Positions 52,868 through 62,120 of a stretch of 64,000 nt of DNA are shown in pieces. This DNA comes from CF-39 sp035651155 (GTDB lineage: Bacteria; Chloroflexota; Limnocylindria; P2-11E), in assembly GCA_035651155.1 (NCBI GenBank), contig DASRGG010000011.1, forward strand, positions 91,005 to 155,004. Direction: 5' to 3'. A program made the translations under genes and the position numbers. Numbering within the stretch: the stretch's first letter is position 1; every line of letters begins with the position of its first letter. Below the pieces are notes generated by a model. It searched no databases. It was not told where the DNA came from and saw nothing but the letters and a program-made list of their open reading frames with translations.

Positions 52868-54658
52868 ATGATCCGTCGCGACGTCCCGCGCCTGGAGCGC
52901 GAGCGCCCCGGCACGCCCGAGTGGGGCTCCGATGTGGTCGCGGAGATGCTGCGCCGGCTCGGGGTCCCGTACATCGCGCTCATGCCGGGCGCGTCCTTCC
53001 GTGGCCTCCACGACAGCCTGGTGAACTACCTCGGCAACGACGCGCCGCAGCTCATCCTCACGAACCACGAGGAGGTCGCCGTCGCGATCGCGCACGGGTA
53101 CGCGAAGTACGCCGGTCGCGCGATGGCCGCGGCGGTCCACAGCACCGTCGGCCTCATGCACGCGACGATGACGATCTTCTGCGCCTGGTGCGACCGCGAG
53201 CCGGTGCTCGTGCTCGGCGGCACCGGGCCGATGGACGCGACCGCGCGCCGCCCCTGGATCGACTGGATCCACACCGCGCGCTCGCAGGGCGAGCTGGTGC
53301 GCGACTTCACGAAATGGGAGGACCAGCCCGCGAGCGTCGCCGCGATGCCGGAGTCGATCGTCCGCGCGTGGCGGCTCGCGCACGCCGCGCCGCGCGGACC
53401 GGTGTACGTCTGCCTCGACGTGGGACTGCAGGAGCAGCGTCTTTCGGGCCCGATCGACCTGCCCGATCCCGCGGCCTTCGCCGCGCCGAGCGCGCCCGCG
53501 CCGGATCCCGATCTCGTCGCGCGCGCCGCGATGCTGCTGATCGACGCCGAGAGCCCGCTCATCCTCCTCGGACACACGAGCGCCGGCGACTCGGCGTGGG
53601 CGGACACCATCGCGCTCGCCGAGCTGCTCGGTGCTGCGGTCGCGACGGACCGCTCGGGACCGACGTCGTTCCCGACCGACCATCCGCTCCACCAGGGCGT
53701 CTGGCGATCGCAGTCGCACGCCGGCGCGGTCGAGGCGATCCGCGACGCCGACGTCATCCTCGCGATCGATCGCGTCGACGTCGCCGGCGCTCTGCGCGTG
53801 CGCGAGGGAAGGCCGGTGCGACTCGTGAACGTGTCGCTCGAGAGCTATGCGACGCGCTCGTGGTCCACCGACTACCAGGCGCTGCCGCGAGCGGAGATCA
53901 CGCTCGCGGCCGACGCCGACCTCTGCGTGGCGGCGCTGCGCGAGGCGGTGGAGACGCTCGTCGCGGACGAGCCCGCGGCCCGCCGGCGCGCGGAGGACCG
54001 CGCGAAGGCGCTCGGCGCGCGGTCGCGCGAGCGGCGCGCGGCGCTCGTGGCCGCGAACGACGCGCGCCGCGACAGCTCCCCGATCCATCTGCCGCGCGCG
54101 CTCGCGGAGCTGCGCACGGCGCTCGGCGCGCGCGCCGGCGACGCGATCGTCGCGCAGGCGCCGCACGATCCCTGGCCCACGGCGGAATGGGGCTTCACGC
54201 GTCCGCGCGCGCACCTCGGTCACGACGGCGGCGGCGCGGTCGGCTCGGGCCCCGGCATCGCCGTGGGCGGCGCGCTCGGCGCGCACGGGAGCGGCCGGCC
54301 GGTGATCGCGGTCCTAGGCGACGGCGAGCTCCTCGCCGCGCCGACCGCGCTCTGGACCGCGGCGCATCACGCGATCCCGGTCCTCTTCGTCATCGCGAAC
54401 AATCAGAGCTACTACAACGACGAGGAGCACCAGGCCCAGGTGGCGCGCGCCCGCGCGCGGCCGCCGGAGAACCGCTGGATCGGTCAGCGCATGGACACGC
54501 CCGCGGTGGACTTCGCGGGGCTCGCGCGGGACCTGGGGGTGGAGGGGATCGGCCCGGTCGGCGATCCCTCGGAGATGGCGGAGGCGATGCGTCGCGGCGT
54601 CGCGGCGATCGACGAGGGACGACCCGCGCTCGTCGACGTGCGGATCGTCCGCCGCTGA
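52868..54658 (+). CDS. ThDP-dependent decarboxylase/synthase-like enzyme, paralogue
   Basis: 596 residues. N-terminal PYR domain with NHEEVAVAIAHGYAKYAG (catalytic Glu), middle domain, and C-terminal PP domain with VLGDGELLAAPTAL...FVIANNQSYYND, the intact GDG-NN cofactor site. Tandem paralogue of the upstream gene, 18 bases after it; the two may be subunits of one enzyme or a duplication. Candidate roles: benzoylformate-decarboxylase-like or acetolactate-synthase-like cleavage of a 2-oxo acid. Confidence 0.85.
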   Translation: MIRRDVPRLERERPGTPEWGSDVVAEMLRRLGVPYIALMPGASFRGLHDSLVNYLGNDAPQLILTNHEEVAVAIAHGYAKYAGRAMAAAVHSTVGLMHATMTIFCAWCDREPVLVLGGTGPMDATARRPWIDWIHTARSQGELVRDFTKWEDQPASVAAMPESIVRAWRLAHAAPRGPVYVCLDVGLQEQRLSGPIDLPDPAAFAAPSAPAPDPDLVARAAMLLIDAESPLILLGHTSAGDSAWADTIALAELLGAAVATDRSGPTSFPTDHPLHQGVWRSQSHAGAVEAIRDADVILAIDRVDVAGALRVREGRPVRLVNVSLESYATRSWSTDYQALPRAEITLAADADLCVAALREAVETLVADEPAARRRAEDRAKALGARSRERRAALVAANDARRDSSPIHLPRALAELRTALGARAGDAIVAQAPHDPWPTAEWGFTRPRAHLGHDGGGAVGSGPGIAVGGALGAHGSGRPVIAVLGDGELLAAPTALWTAAHHAIPVLFVIANNQSYYNDEEHQAQVARARARPPENRWIGQRMDTPAVDFAGLARDLGVEGIGPVGDPSEMAEAMRRGVAAIDEGRPALVDVRIVRR

Positions 54659-54776
54659 GGGCTCGGGGAGTGCGGCTGCCCGCGAAGGGTGCGTCGGGCT
54701 CGTCCTTCGCGGTGCCGGGCGCGTACGCGTCGAGCACTCGCGCATCCGCTCGGTCCGACGATCGCGATTCGTCCTG

Positions 54777-55334
54777 ATGTTGCGGCGCCTTTCGTTCGAC
54801 CTGCGATACCGCTTCGGACGCCCGCGCTGGGACACCGGCGTGACGCCGCCGGAGCTCGTGGCGTACGTGGAGCGGGAGGGCGTCGCGCCCGGTCGCGCGC
54901 TCGACCTCGGCTGCGGGACCGGCACGAATGCGGTCTATCTGGCGCGGCACGGCTGGGACGCCGTCGGCATCGACTTCGCTCCGCGCGCCATCGCGCTGGC
55001 GAAGCGCCGTGCGCGCGACGCCGGTGTCGCCGACCGTACGCGCTTCCTCGTCGGCGACGCCGCGCGTCTCCCCGATCTCGGCGCGCCCTTCGATCTCGCC
55101 CTCGACATCGGCTGCCTGCACTCGATCCCCGGCGAGCGGCGGCCCGGCTACGCGCGGGGCCTTATCGCTCGGCTCGTTCCCGGCGGTATCTATCTGCTCT
55201 ACGCGTTCTGCCCGCCGGACCGCTTCGGCATCGCTCGCGACGAGGTCGAGCGGCTGCTCGCGCCGCTCCGTCTGGTGTCGTTCGTCGAAGGGACGGGACG
55301 CGCATCGGCCTGGTACCGCTTCACGGCGGCCTAG
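54777..55334 (+). CDS. Class I SAM-dependent methyltransferase
   Basis: 185 residues. SAM-binding motif ALDLGCGTGTNAVYLARHGWDAVGIDFAPRAIALA, then DIGCLHSIPGERR. Small thiol/oxyanion-type methyltransferase fold; substrate unknown. It is 118 bases after the ThDP genes, with an 8-bp inverted repeat (CGCGAAGG / CCTTCGCG) in the gap, so it may be a separate unit. Confidence 0.85.
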   Translation: MLRRLSFDLRYRFGRPRWDTGVTPPELVAYVEREGVAPGRALDLGCGTGTNAVYLARHGWDAVGIDFAPRAIALAKRRARDAGVADRTRFLVGDAARLPDLGAPFDLALDIGCLHSIPGERRPGYARGLIARLVPGGIYLLYAFCPPDRFGIARDEVERLLAPLRLVSFVEGTGRASAWYRFTAA

Positions 55335-55355
55335 CCACACGAGCGGGAGCGAAGA

Positions 55356-56717
55356 CTAGAGCTGCCCGCCGCGCGCGTTCGCGAATGCCGCGAGATAGGA
55401 CGGATCGTCGTATCGGGTCACGAGGAAGGCCTCGGCCCACGGCGGCAGCGGCGCGCCGGTGATGTGGTCGGCGACGAGGCGGGCGGCGCCGCACGCGGCC
55501 ATGATGCCGAAGCCGCCGAAGGCGCAGTCCGCGTACAGGCCGCGCGCCGCGAGCGGACCGATGAGCGGGCGGTTCTCGGGCGTGCGCGTGTAGTAGCCGC
55601 CGTCGACGACCGGCCGCGGCGTGTGCCCGACGTACGCGGCGAGACCCGGGATCATGCGCACGAGCCCGCGCAGGCAGATCTCCGCGAAGGCGGGGTCGAA
55701 GGTCGGCGGATAGGCCGGCCGCTCGCGGCGATCGTCGTACGACCAGATCAGGAGGAGCGCGTCGCTGGTCGCGCCGCCCTCGGGCCGCAGGTGCACGCCC
55801 GCGGGGAACTCGCGCGTCAGCCACTCGGGCCGCTCGCTCGCGACCGTCGCGCGCTCGTCGTCGGAGAACCACAGACGCTGCGCGTCGGCCCAGATCATGA
55901 ACGGCGCCCCGCGCGGGACGACGCGCCGCTCGTCGCGGAACGCCACCTTGCCGTGCAGCTCGTTGTGCACCGGCAGCGTGACGCCGGCCATCTCCGCGAC
56001 GTCCCGCGCGTACGGACCCGCGGCGTCGACGACCGTCTCGGTCGCGATCGTGCCCGACGTGGTGCGGACCGCGCTCACGCGCCCGGCGCGCGTTTCGATG
56101 CCCAGGACGCGACCGCGGACGAGCCGCGTGCCGCGGTCCCGCGCGCGCTCGAGGAGGTACATGCCGAGCTGCTGCGCGCTGAGCCAGCCACAGCGGCGCG
56201 CGTGCAGCACCGCGACGACGTCCGCGGAGAGATACGGGAAATGCCCGCGGATGAGCGCGGGGTCGAAGAGCAGGTCGGCGCCGGAGAGCGCGCGGTCCAC
56301 GCCGGTCGGCTCGGATGGCCGGTACGCCGCTCCGCCCGGCGCGCCGTCGTGGACGCGCAGCGGACCGGCGCCGAGCGCCGACGCCTCCTCGGCGTCGCGC
56401 CGCAGCTCCGCGGCACGCGCGGCACTTGCGGTCGCCCACACGTAGCCGCGCCGGTTCATGTGGAACGCGTCGCCGGACTCGTCCGCGAGCGCCTCGAGCC
56501 GATCGATGGAGTCGTTCATGAGCGCAACCATCGCGTCGCCGGGTCCCGGCCACCAGTTGCGATAGCACTCGCTCGACTTGTCGGACGTGAGCGTGAGCGG
56601 CGCGCGCTCGTCGATCAGGACGACGTCGGCGATGCCGCGGCGCACCGCGAGCTCGTGCGCCGCCGCGACGCCGGCCATCCCGGCGCCGACCACGACGACG
56701 GAGGCCCGCTCGGTCAC
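55356..56717 (-). CDS. FAD-dependent amine/dimethylglycine-type oxidoreductase
   Basis: 453 residues from the GTG at 56717. N-terminal SVVVVGAGMAGVAAAHELA FAD site, SDKSSECYRNWWPGPGDAMVALM, and C-terminal FGGFGIMAACGAARLVADHITG of the DAO fold. It oxidises an amine or hydroxy group on an unknown substrate. Last gene of the leftward cox operon, overlapping coxL by GTGA. Confidence 0.85.
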   Translation of the reverse strand: MTERASVVVVGAGMAGVAAAHELAVRRGIADVVLIDERAPLTLTSDKSSECYRNWWPGPGDAMVALMNDSIDRLEALADESGDAFHMNRRGYVWATASAARAAELRRDAEEASALGAGPLRVHDGAPGGAAYRPSEPTGVDRALSGADLLFDPALIRGHFPYLSADVVAVLHARRCGWLSAQQLGMYLLERARDRGTRLVRGRVLGIETRAGRVSAVRTTSGTIATETVVDAAGPYARDVAEMAGVTLPVHNELHGKVAFRDERRVVPRGAPFMIWADAQRLWFSDDERATVASERPEWLTREFPAGVHLRPEGGATSDALLLIWSYDDRRERPAYPPTFDPAFAEICLRGLVRMIPGLAAYVGHTPRPVVDGGYYTRTPENRPLIGPLAARGLYADCAFGGFGIMAACGAARLVADHITGAPLPPWAEAFLVTRYDDPSYLAAFANARGGQL

Positions 56718-58828
56718 GCCGGCCGCTGGCGGAGCGCGTCGAGCACCTTGTCGGGCGTGATGGGCAGCGTCATCACGCGCGCGCCCACGGCGTCCGCGAT
56801 CGCGTTCGCGATGGCCGCCGGGACGGCGGGGTTCGCGAGCTCGCCGACGGACTTCGCCCCGAACGGGCCCGGCCCGGTCGCGCTCGTGAGCAGCGTGAGC
56901 CGCAGCGGAGGCACGTCGGCGATGGTCGGGATCTTGTAGTCGCCGAGGTTCGCGGTCGTCACGCGGCCGTCCTGCAGGATGAGTTCCTCCATGACCGCCT
57001 GGCCGAAGCCGAAGGCGAAGCCGCCCTCGAGCTGCCCGCGCACCGCGACCGGGTTGATGACCGTGCCGACGTCGGCGACGAGCGCGGCGTCGGTCACGCG
57101 GTAGGCGCCGGTCTCGCGGTCGACCTCGACCTCCACGGCGTACGCGTACGTCCCGAACACGTGCTTGTTCTGCTCGGCCGTACCCGTCACGGTGATGGGC
57201 GGCGTCTCGCCCGCGTCGCGCGCCGCCCTCAGCTTGCGGCAACCGTCGATCGCCGCGTTCCCGTGCACCGGGGTGACGCGGCTGCCGCCGACGCCGGGGT
57301 CGCGGAGCGAGGTCGCGGTGTCGAGCTGCTCGACGCGTACGCGTTCGGCCGGGATGCCCAGCTCGCGCGCCACCACGCGCTGGATCATCGTGTGCGCTCC
57401 GGCGCCCTGATCGGTGACCCCGGTGCGGACGACGACGCTCTCGTCGGACTCGAGGGTGAGCCGCATGCTCGTCGTGCCGCGTCCGACGTGACGCACGCCG
57501 AGGGCCACACCGCGGCCGCGTCCCGCCGGAGCGCGCGCGTCCCAGCGCGCCTCGCTCCGAAGCGTCGACAGCACGCGTGGCGCCTCCGACTCGTGCCACT
57601 CGTTCCCCTCGACGTCGATCTGGCCGGCGTGGATCGCGTTGCGCTCGCGAAGCTCGAGCGGATCGATGCCCATCGCCTTCGCCGCGAGGTCGAGGTGCGA
57701 CTCGCCGGCGAACGTGTTCTGCGGCTGGCCGGGGGCGCGGTCGTGCCCGCCGATCAGGTGGTTCGTGTACACCGTCGCGACGTCCACGCGTGCCGCCGGG
57801 ACGTGGTAGCCCGCGAGCGTCAGCATCGCGTCGCCGGGCATGAGGAACGCGACCGGCTTCCCCGCCGCGTACGCGCCCCCGTCGAAGAGGACGCGCGCCT
57901 CGTGTGCGGTGATGCGTCCCTCGCGATCGAATCCGGTGCGCATGCGCATCACCGCGCCGTGCCGCGTGTTGGAGAGCTGGAGCTCGTCCGCGTAGCGCAG
58001 GACCGACCGGACCGGCCGTCCCGTGGCGCGCGCGAGGAAGACGAGCGCGTGCTCGTCGAGCGACAGCCCCTTCCCGCCGAAGTCCCCGCCGACGTGCGGC
58101 GTGTGGACGACGATCTTGTCGGTCGGCATGCCGACCGTCAGCGCGAGCTGCTCGCGGAGCGAGAACGGCGCCTTGTTCGTCGTCACGACGTGGACCGTGT
58201 CGCCCTCGAGCCACACGAGCGACGCGCGCGGCTCGATGTAGGCCTGATGCACCGGCGGCGTGCGGAACTCGTGCTCGAAGACGTGCGCCGCCCTGGCGAA
58301 GCCCGCCGCGAGGTCGCCGTGCTCGTGCAGCGCTTCGCCCTGCACGTTCGGATGGGAGCGCGCCGGTCTCGACCCGCCGATGTACGTTTCCTCCGCGGCA
58401 TCGGGATGGAGGATCGGCGCATCGGCCGCGAGCGCGGATTCGGGATCGAAGACCGCCGGCAGCTCCTCGTATTCCACCTCGACGACCCGCGCGGCGTCCT
58501 CCGCTGCCTCGAGGGTGTCGGCCGCGATCGCGGCGACACGATCGCCGATGAAGCGCACGCGGTCCCACGCGAGCACCGGCCAGTCCTGCAGCCGCCTCCC
58601 GAAGCGCGCGGGCCGCACGTCGGCGCCGGTGATCACGGCGCGCACGCCGGGTACGGCGCGCGCGGCGCCGACGTCGATCCGCTTCACCAGCGCGTGGGCG
58701 TACGGGCTGCCCACGAACGCCGCGTGCAGCATGCCCTCGCGCGTGAAGTCGGCCGCGTACTTCGCGGCGCCGGTCACCTTGGCGCGGCCCTCGACGCGCC
58801 GCTCAGGCGTGTTGAGGACGTCGGTCAC
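56714..58828 (-). CDS. Molybdopterin large subunit of a Mo hydroxylase (CoxL-like)
   Basis: 704 residues from the GTG at 58828. Xanthine-oxidase-family blocks: AAKYAADFTREGMLHAAFVGSPYAHA, HVGGDFGGKG, catalytic Glu in FGAKSVGELANPAV, and LEGGFAFGFGQAV. The loop that in CO dehydrogenases reads AYxCSFR or AYRGAGR is GGHDRAPGQPQNTF here, so this is not a CO dehydrogenase of either form. It probably hydroxylates or dehydrogenates an aromatic, heterocyclic or aldehyde substrate. Complete S-M-G-L set in one operon. Confidence 0.9.
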   Translation of the reverse strand: MTDVLNTPERRVEGRAKVTGAAKYAADFTREGMLHAAFVGSPYAHALVKRIDVGAARAVPGVRAVITGADVRPARFGRRLQDWPVLAWDRVRFIGDRVAAIAADTLEAAEDAARVVEVEYEELPAVFDPESALAADAPILHPDAAEETYIGGSRPARSHPNVQGEALHEHGDLAAGFARAAHVFEHEFRTPPVHQAYIEPRASLVWLEGDTVHVVTTNKAPFSLREQLALTVGMPTDKIVVHTPHVGGDFGGKGLSLDEHALVFLARATGRPVRSVLRYADELQLSNTRHGAVMRMRTGFDREGRITAHEARVLFDGGAYAAGKPVAFLMPGDAMLTLAGYHVPAARVDVATVYTNHLIGGHDRAPGQPQNTFAGESHLDLAAKAMGIDPLELRERNAIHAGQIDVEGNEWHESEAPRVLSTLRSEARWDARAPAGRGRGVALGVRHVGRGTTSMRLTLESDESVVVRTGVTDQGAGAHTMIQRVVARELGIPAERVRVEQLDTATSLRDPGVGGSRVTPVHGNAAIDGCRKLRAARDAGETPPITVTGTAEQNKHVFGTYAYAVEVEVDRETGAYRVTDAALVADVGTVINPVAVRGQLEGGFAFGFGQAVMEELILQDGRVTTANLGDYKIPTIADVPPLRLTLLTSATGPGPFGAKSVGELANPAVPAAIANAIADAVGARVMTLPITPDKVLDALRQRPA

Positions 58829-59268
58829 GTGGCGCTCCGCGCGAGGCACTGCGCGAATTGCCCGAGCAGCTGGTCGGCCTTGCGCTGGATCACCGGCTGG
58901 CCGAACTCGCCGATGCGACCGCCGATCTGCACGTCGCTCTCGATGCGCAGCTCGCAGCCACCGGGCGCGTCGCGCAGGAGGATGTCGACGGTGGCGCGGA
59001 CCGTCCCACCGAGCCGCGTGTCCTTCGCGTCGGCGCGCAGCGACGCGTGCCGTGCGGCGTCGTCGCGCGACGTGATCGCGATGTCGCCGTCGAGGATCAG
59101 GCGCACGGGTCCGATCTGCACCAGCAGCGACCCCTTGTATCGCTCGGGCCCCGTCGAGGTCACCGCCGCGACCCCCGGGACGCACCGCGCCGCGACGGGG
59201 ATGTCCATCACCACCGCCCAGACGCGCTCGGGTGCCACCGGGATCGTCGCGGTATGCGCCAGCTTCAT
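58825..59268 (-). CDS. CoxG-like SRPBCC protein
   Basis: 147 residues. START/SRPBCC fold: IPVAPERVWAVVMDIPVAARCVPGVAAVTSTGPERYKGSLLVQIGPVRL. In Cox clusters CoxG helps recruit or mature the Mo hydroxylase at the membrane. It overlaps coxL and coxM by 4 bases each. Confidence 0.88.
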   Translation of the reverse strand: MKLAHTATIPVAPERVWAVVMDIPVAARCVPGVAAVTSTGPERYKGSLLVQIGPVRLILDGDIAITSRDDAARHASLRADAKDTRLGGTVRATVDILLRDAPGGCELRIESDVQIGGRIGEFGQPVIQRKADQLLGQFAQCLARSAT

Positions 59269-60128
59269 GAAATCTCCACGAGCGAGCGGAGCGCGCGTTC
59301 GGTCCAGACGCGCGCCATCTCGCGCTTGTAGTCCGCCGACCCGCGCGCGTCGTCGATCGGATCGACCTCGTCGCGCGCCAGTGCCGCCGCCTCGGCGAAG
59401 CGCCGCCCGTCGGCGGGCCCGCCGATGAGCGCGCGCTCCACCGACCGCGCGCGCATCGGCGTGGGACCGACGCCTCCGAGGAACACACGCAGCGCGTTGA
59501 CCGTGCCGCCGCCGAGGTCCGCGAGCGCGCCCACGGATACGGTCGCGTAGTCGTCCACGCTCCGCAGCGTGAACTTCCGGTAGACCGCGCGCGCCCCGGC
59601 CGGACGCGCGGGCACCTCGATCGAGTGGATGAGCTCGGTCGGCGCGAGCGAGGTCGTGAACGTGTCGACGAAGATCTCGTCCACCGGCACGCGGCGCTTC
59701 GTCGCACCGCTGCCCGAGACGACGACCGCCTGTGCCGCGAGCGCGGCGAGCATCACCGGCGCGTCGGACGCGGGATCGGCGTGCGCCACGCTCCCACCGA
59801 GCGTCGCCTGGTTGCGGACGCGGATGGTGGCCACCGTGGACACCGCGTCCGCGAGCTCCGGCCACGAGCGCCGAACGCGCTCCGAGGACGCGACGGCGCT
59901 GTGCGTCGCCATCGCGCCGATGGACAGGCCGCCGTGCGCGTCGGCGTCGATGCGCGCCGCGTCGGAGATGCGGCGCAGCGCGACGACGTGCCCGGGACGG
60001 ATGAGCCCCTGCCGGTACAGCAGCGTGAACGCGGTGGACCCGGCGACCACCGTCGCGTCGTCGGCGTGCCGTTCGAGGAGCGCGAGCGCCTCGGACCAGG
60101 TCGCGGCGTCGTGCCATTCGTAGCTCAC
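59265..60128 (-). CDS. FAD subunit of the Mo hydroxylase (CoxM-like)
   Basis: 287 residues from the GTG at 60128. FAD sites VAGSTAFTLLYRQG and NQATLGGSVAHADPASD; CO-dehydrogenase flavoprotein C-terminal domain. There is no extra 4Fe-4S loop of the 4-hydroxybenzoyl-CoA reductase type. Close paralogue of 42269-43123. Confidence 0.9.
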   Translation of the reverse strand: MSYEWHDAATWSEALALLERHADDATVVAGSTAFTLLYRQGLIRPGHVVALRRISDAARIDADAHGGLSIGAMATHSAVASSERVRRSWPELADAVSTVATIRVRNQATLGGSVAHADPASDAPVMLAALAAQAVVVSGSGATKRRVPVDEIFVDTFTTSLAPTELIHSIEVPARPAGARAVYRKFTLRSVDDYATVSVGALADLGGGTVNALRVFLGGVGPTPMRARSVERALIGGPADGRRFAEAAALARDEVDPIDDARGSADYKREMARVWTERALRSLVEIS

Positions 60129-60586
60129 GCCCGCGCCGCCTTCTTGATCGCGCGCACGATGCCGTGGTAGCCGGTGCAGCGGCAGAGGTTGCCCATCATC
60201 CATTCGGAGATCAGGTCGTCGGTCGGACGCGGGTGCGCGCAGAGCAGCGCGGTCGCCGCGACGATCTGGCCCGGGGTGCAGATGCCGCACTGGAAGCCGC
60301 CCTCGGTGATGAACGCCTCCTGCAACGGGGTCAGCGTGCCCGTCGCGATCCCCTCGACGGTCGTCACCGAGGCGCCGTCGACGAAGAGCGCCGGTACGAG
60401 ACATCCCGAGAGCAGCTCGCCGTCGACGAGCACGCTGCACGCGCCGCACACGCCGACCGAGCACCCCTCCTTCGTCCCGGTCAGGCCGCAGATGTCGCGC
60501 ACGAGATCGATGAGCCGCGCGGTGGCGGGCACGCGTACCTCGCGCTCCTCGCCGTTCAGGCGGAAGCGGATCGTGTGGTCGCTCAC
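60125..60586 (-). CDS. [2Fe-2S] subunit of the Mo hydroxylase (CoxS-like)
   Basis: 153 residues from the GTG at 60586. Clusters CSVGVCGACSVLVDG and FQCGICTPGQIVAATALL ... GNLCRCTGYHGIV. It overlaps the CoA ligase stop by GTGA. Paralogue of 43120-43590. Confidence 0.92.
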   Translation of the reverse strand: MSDHTIRFRLNGEEREVRVPATARLIDLVRDICGLTGTKEGCSVGVCGACSVLVDGELLSGCLVPALFVDGASVTTVEGIATGTLTPLQEAFITEGGFQCGICTPGQIVAATALLCAHPRPTDDLISEWMMGNLCRCTGYHGIVRAIKKAARA

Positions 60587-62106
60587 GGGCGCCGGAGCTT
60601 GAAGCGCTGGACCTTTCCGGTCGACGTCTTCGGCAGCTCGGTCAGAAATTCCACCCACTTCGGATGTTTGTACGCCGAGAGCGCCTCCGACGCGAACGCG
60701 AGCAGCTCGGCCGCGAGCGCCCCGGTCGGCCGCGCCGACGGGACGACGTACGCGCAGGGCCGCACGAGACCGTTCTCGTCGGTGCGCGCGACGACGGCCG
60801 CCTCGCGGACCGCGGGGTGGCGGAGGAGCGCGGCCTCGACCTCGATGGGCGAGACCCAGAGGCCGCTCACGCGGATCATGTCGTCGGAGCGGCCGTGATA
60901 CGTGAAGTAGCCGTCCGCGTCGACCGCGTAGCGATCGCCGGTGAACACCCATTCCCCGCGGAAGGTGTGCTTCGTGGCCTGGCGCTTGCGCCAGTAGAAC
61001 GCCGCGGTCGACGGGCCGCGTACGAGCAGGTCTCCCACCTCGCCCGGATCCGCGGGCGAGCCGTCCTCGCGCAGGACGATCGCCTCGTAGCCGGGGATCA
61101 CCTCACCCGATGTGCCCGGACGCACACGTCCGGGCATGTTGGAGATGCAGATGTAGCCGATCTCGGTCGAGCCGATGCCGTCGAGGATCTCGAGGCCGAA
61201 GCGCGCCTTCCATCGCTCGAAGATCGGCGCGGGAAGCGCCTCTCCGGCGGAGATGCAGGTCCGCACCGAGGAGAGGTCGGCCGGCGCGCCGGCTTCGACG
61301 GCGGCGAGGATCCCCGCGTATCCCGTCGGCACGTGGTAGAGGATGGTCGGCCGCTCGCGCGCGATGGTGTCAAGAACGAGTCTCGGGTCCGGGCGATCCG
61401 CCAGCAGGACCGCGCTCGCCCCGTGGCGGAGCGGGAAGACGCACGAGTTGTTCAGGCCGAACGAGAAGAAGAGCTTCGGCACGCTGAAGAGGCGGTCGTC
61501 GGGCGTGATCCCCGCGACGGTGCGGCCGTGCAGATCGGCCGGTCGATAGGCGTTGCCGTGGAGGTGGACGACGGCCTTCGGCCGGCCGGTCGTGCCGCTC
61601 GAGTACTGCCAGAACGCCATGTCGTCTTCGGTCGTCTCCACCGGCGGCAGAGCCTCGGCCGGCGTCGTCGTGAGCGTCGCGAAGGGGATCGCACGGGGTC
61701 GTGTCGCCTTGCCGCTCAACACGACGTGTCGCAGCGAGGGAAGGCAGTCGAGGAGCGGCTCCACCTTGGCGAGCACGCTCTCGTGCACGACGAGCGCGCG
61801 CGCGCGGCAGTCCGACAGCAGGTAGGCGTAGTCGTCGGTCCCGAGGAGCGTCGAGAGCGTGACGGGGACCGCGCCGACGCGCATCGCGCCGAGGAAGGAC
61901 GCCACGAACTGCGGCGAATCGGGCAGGAGCAGCGCGACACGCTCCTCGACGTCGACGCCCAGCCGACGGAGGCCCACGCCGGTGCGCGCCACGAGGTCGG
62001 CGATCTCGGCGTACGTGATCGTGTCGCCCTCGTAGCGGTAGGCGGTGCGGCCGCCGCGACCCGCCTCGAGGTGCGGATCGAGCAGGGCCGCGGCGAGGTT
62101 GAACAC
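60583..62106 (-). CDS. Benzoate-CoA ligase-like AMP-forming ligase
   Basis: 507 residues from the GTG at 62106, the first usable start after the upstream stop. AMP-binding motifs WQYSSGTTGRPKAVVHLHG, LDGIGSTEIGYICISN, GDRYAVDADGYFTYHGRSDDMIRVSGLWVSP and the C-terminal catalytic Lys in KTSTGKVQRFKL. FFSFGLNNSCVFPL and the overall pattern match the benzoate-CoA ligase family. It activates an aromatic or related acid to its CoA ester for the operon's oxygenase. Confidence 0.9.
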   Translation of the reverse strand: MFNLAAALLDPHLEAGRGGRTAYRYEGDTITYAEIADLVARTGVGLRRLGVDVEERVALLLPDSPQFVASFLGAMRVGAVPVTLSTLLGTDDYAYLLSDCRARALVVHESVLAKVEPLLDCLPSLRHVVLSGKATRPRAIPFATLTTTPAEALPPVETTEDDMAFWQYSSGTTGRPKAVVHLHGNAYRPADLHGRTVAGITPDDRLFSVPKLFFSFGLNNSCVFPLRHGASAVLLADRPDPRLVLDTIARERPTILYHVPTGYAGILAAVEAGAPADLSSVRTCISAGEALPAPIFERWKARFGLEILDGIGSTEIGYICISNMPGRVRPGTSGEVIPGYEAIVLREDGSPADPGEVGDLLVRGPSTAAFYWRKRQATKHTFRGEWVFTGDRYAVDADGYFTYHGRSDDMIRVSGLWVSPIEVEAALLRHPAVREAAVVARTDENGLVRPCAYVVPSARPTGALAAELLAFASEALSAYKHPKWVEFLTELPKTSTGKVQRFKLRRP

Positions 62107-62120
62107 CGGCGATCGGTCGG

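Noticed and set aside
59265..60128. 4-Hydroxybenzoyl-CoA reductase, suggested by the CoA ligase neighbour
   Set aside because: The FAD subunit has no extra cysteine-rich loop for the additional 4Fe-4S cluster.
56714..60586. Carbon monoxide dehydrogenase
   Set aside because: Subunit order fits, but the large subunit lacks both CODH active-site motifs.
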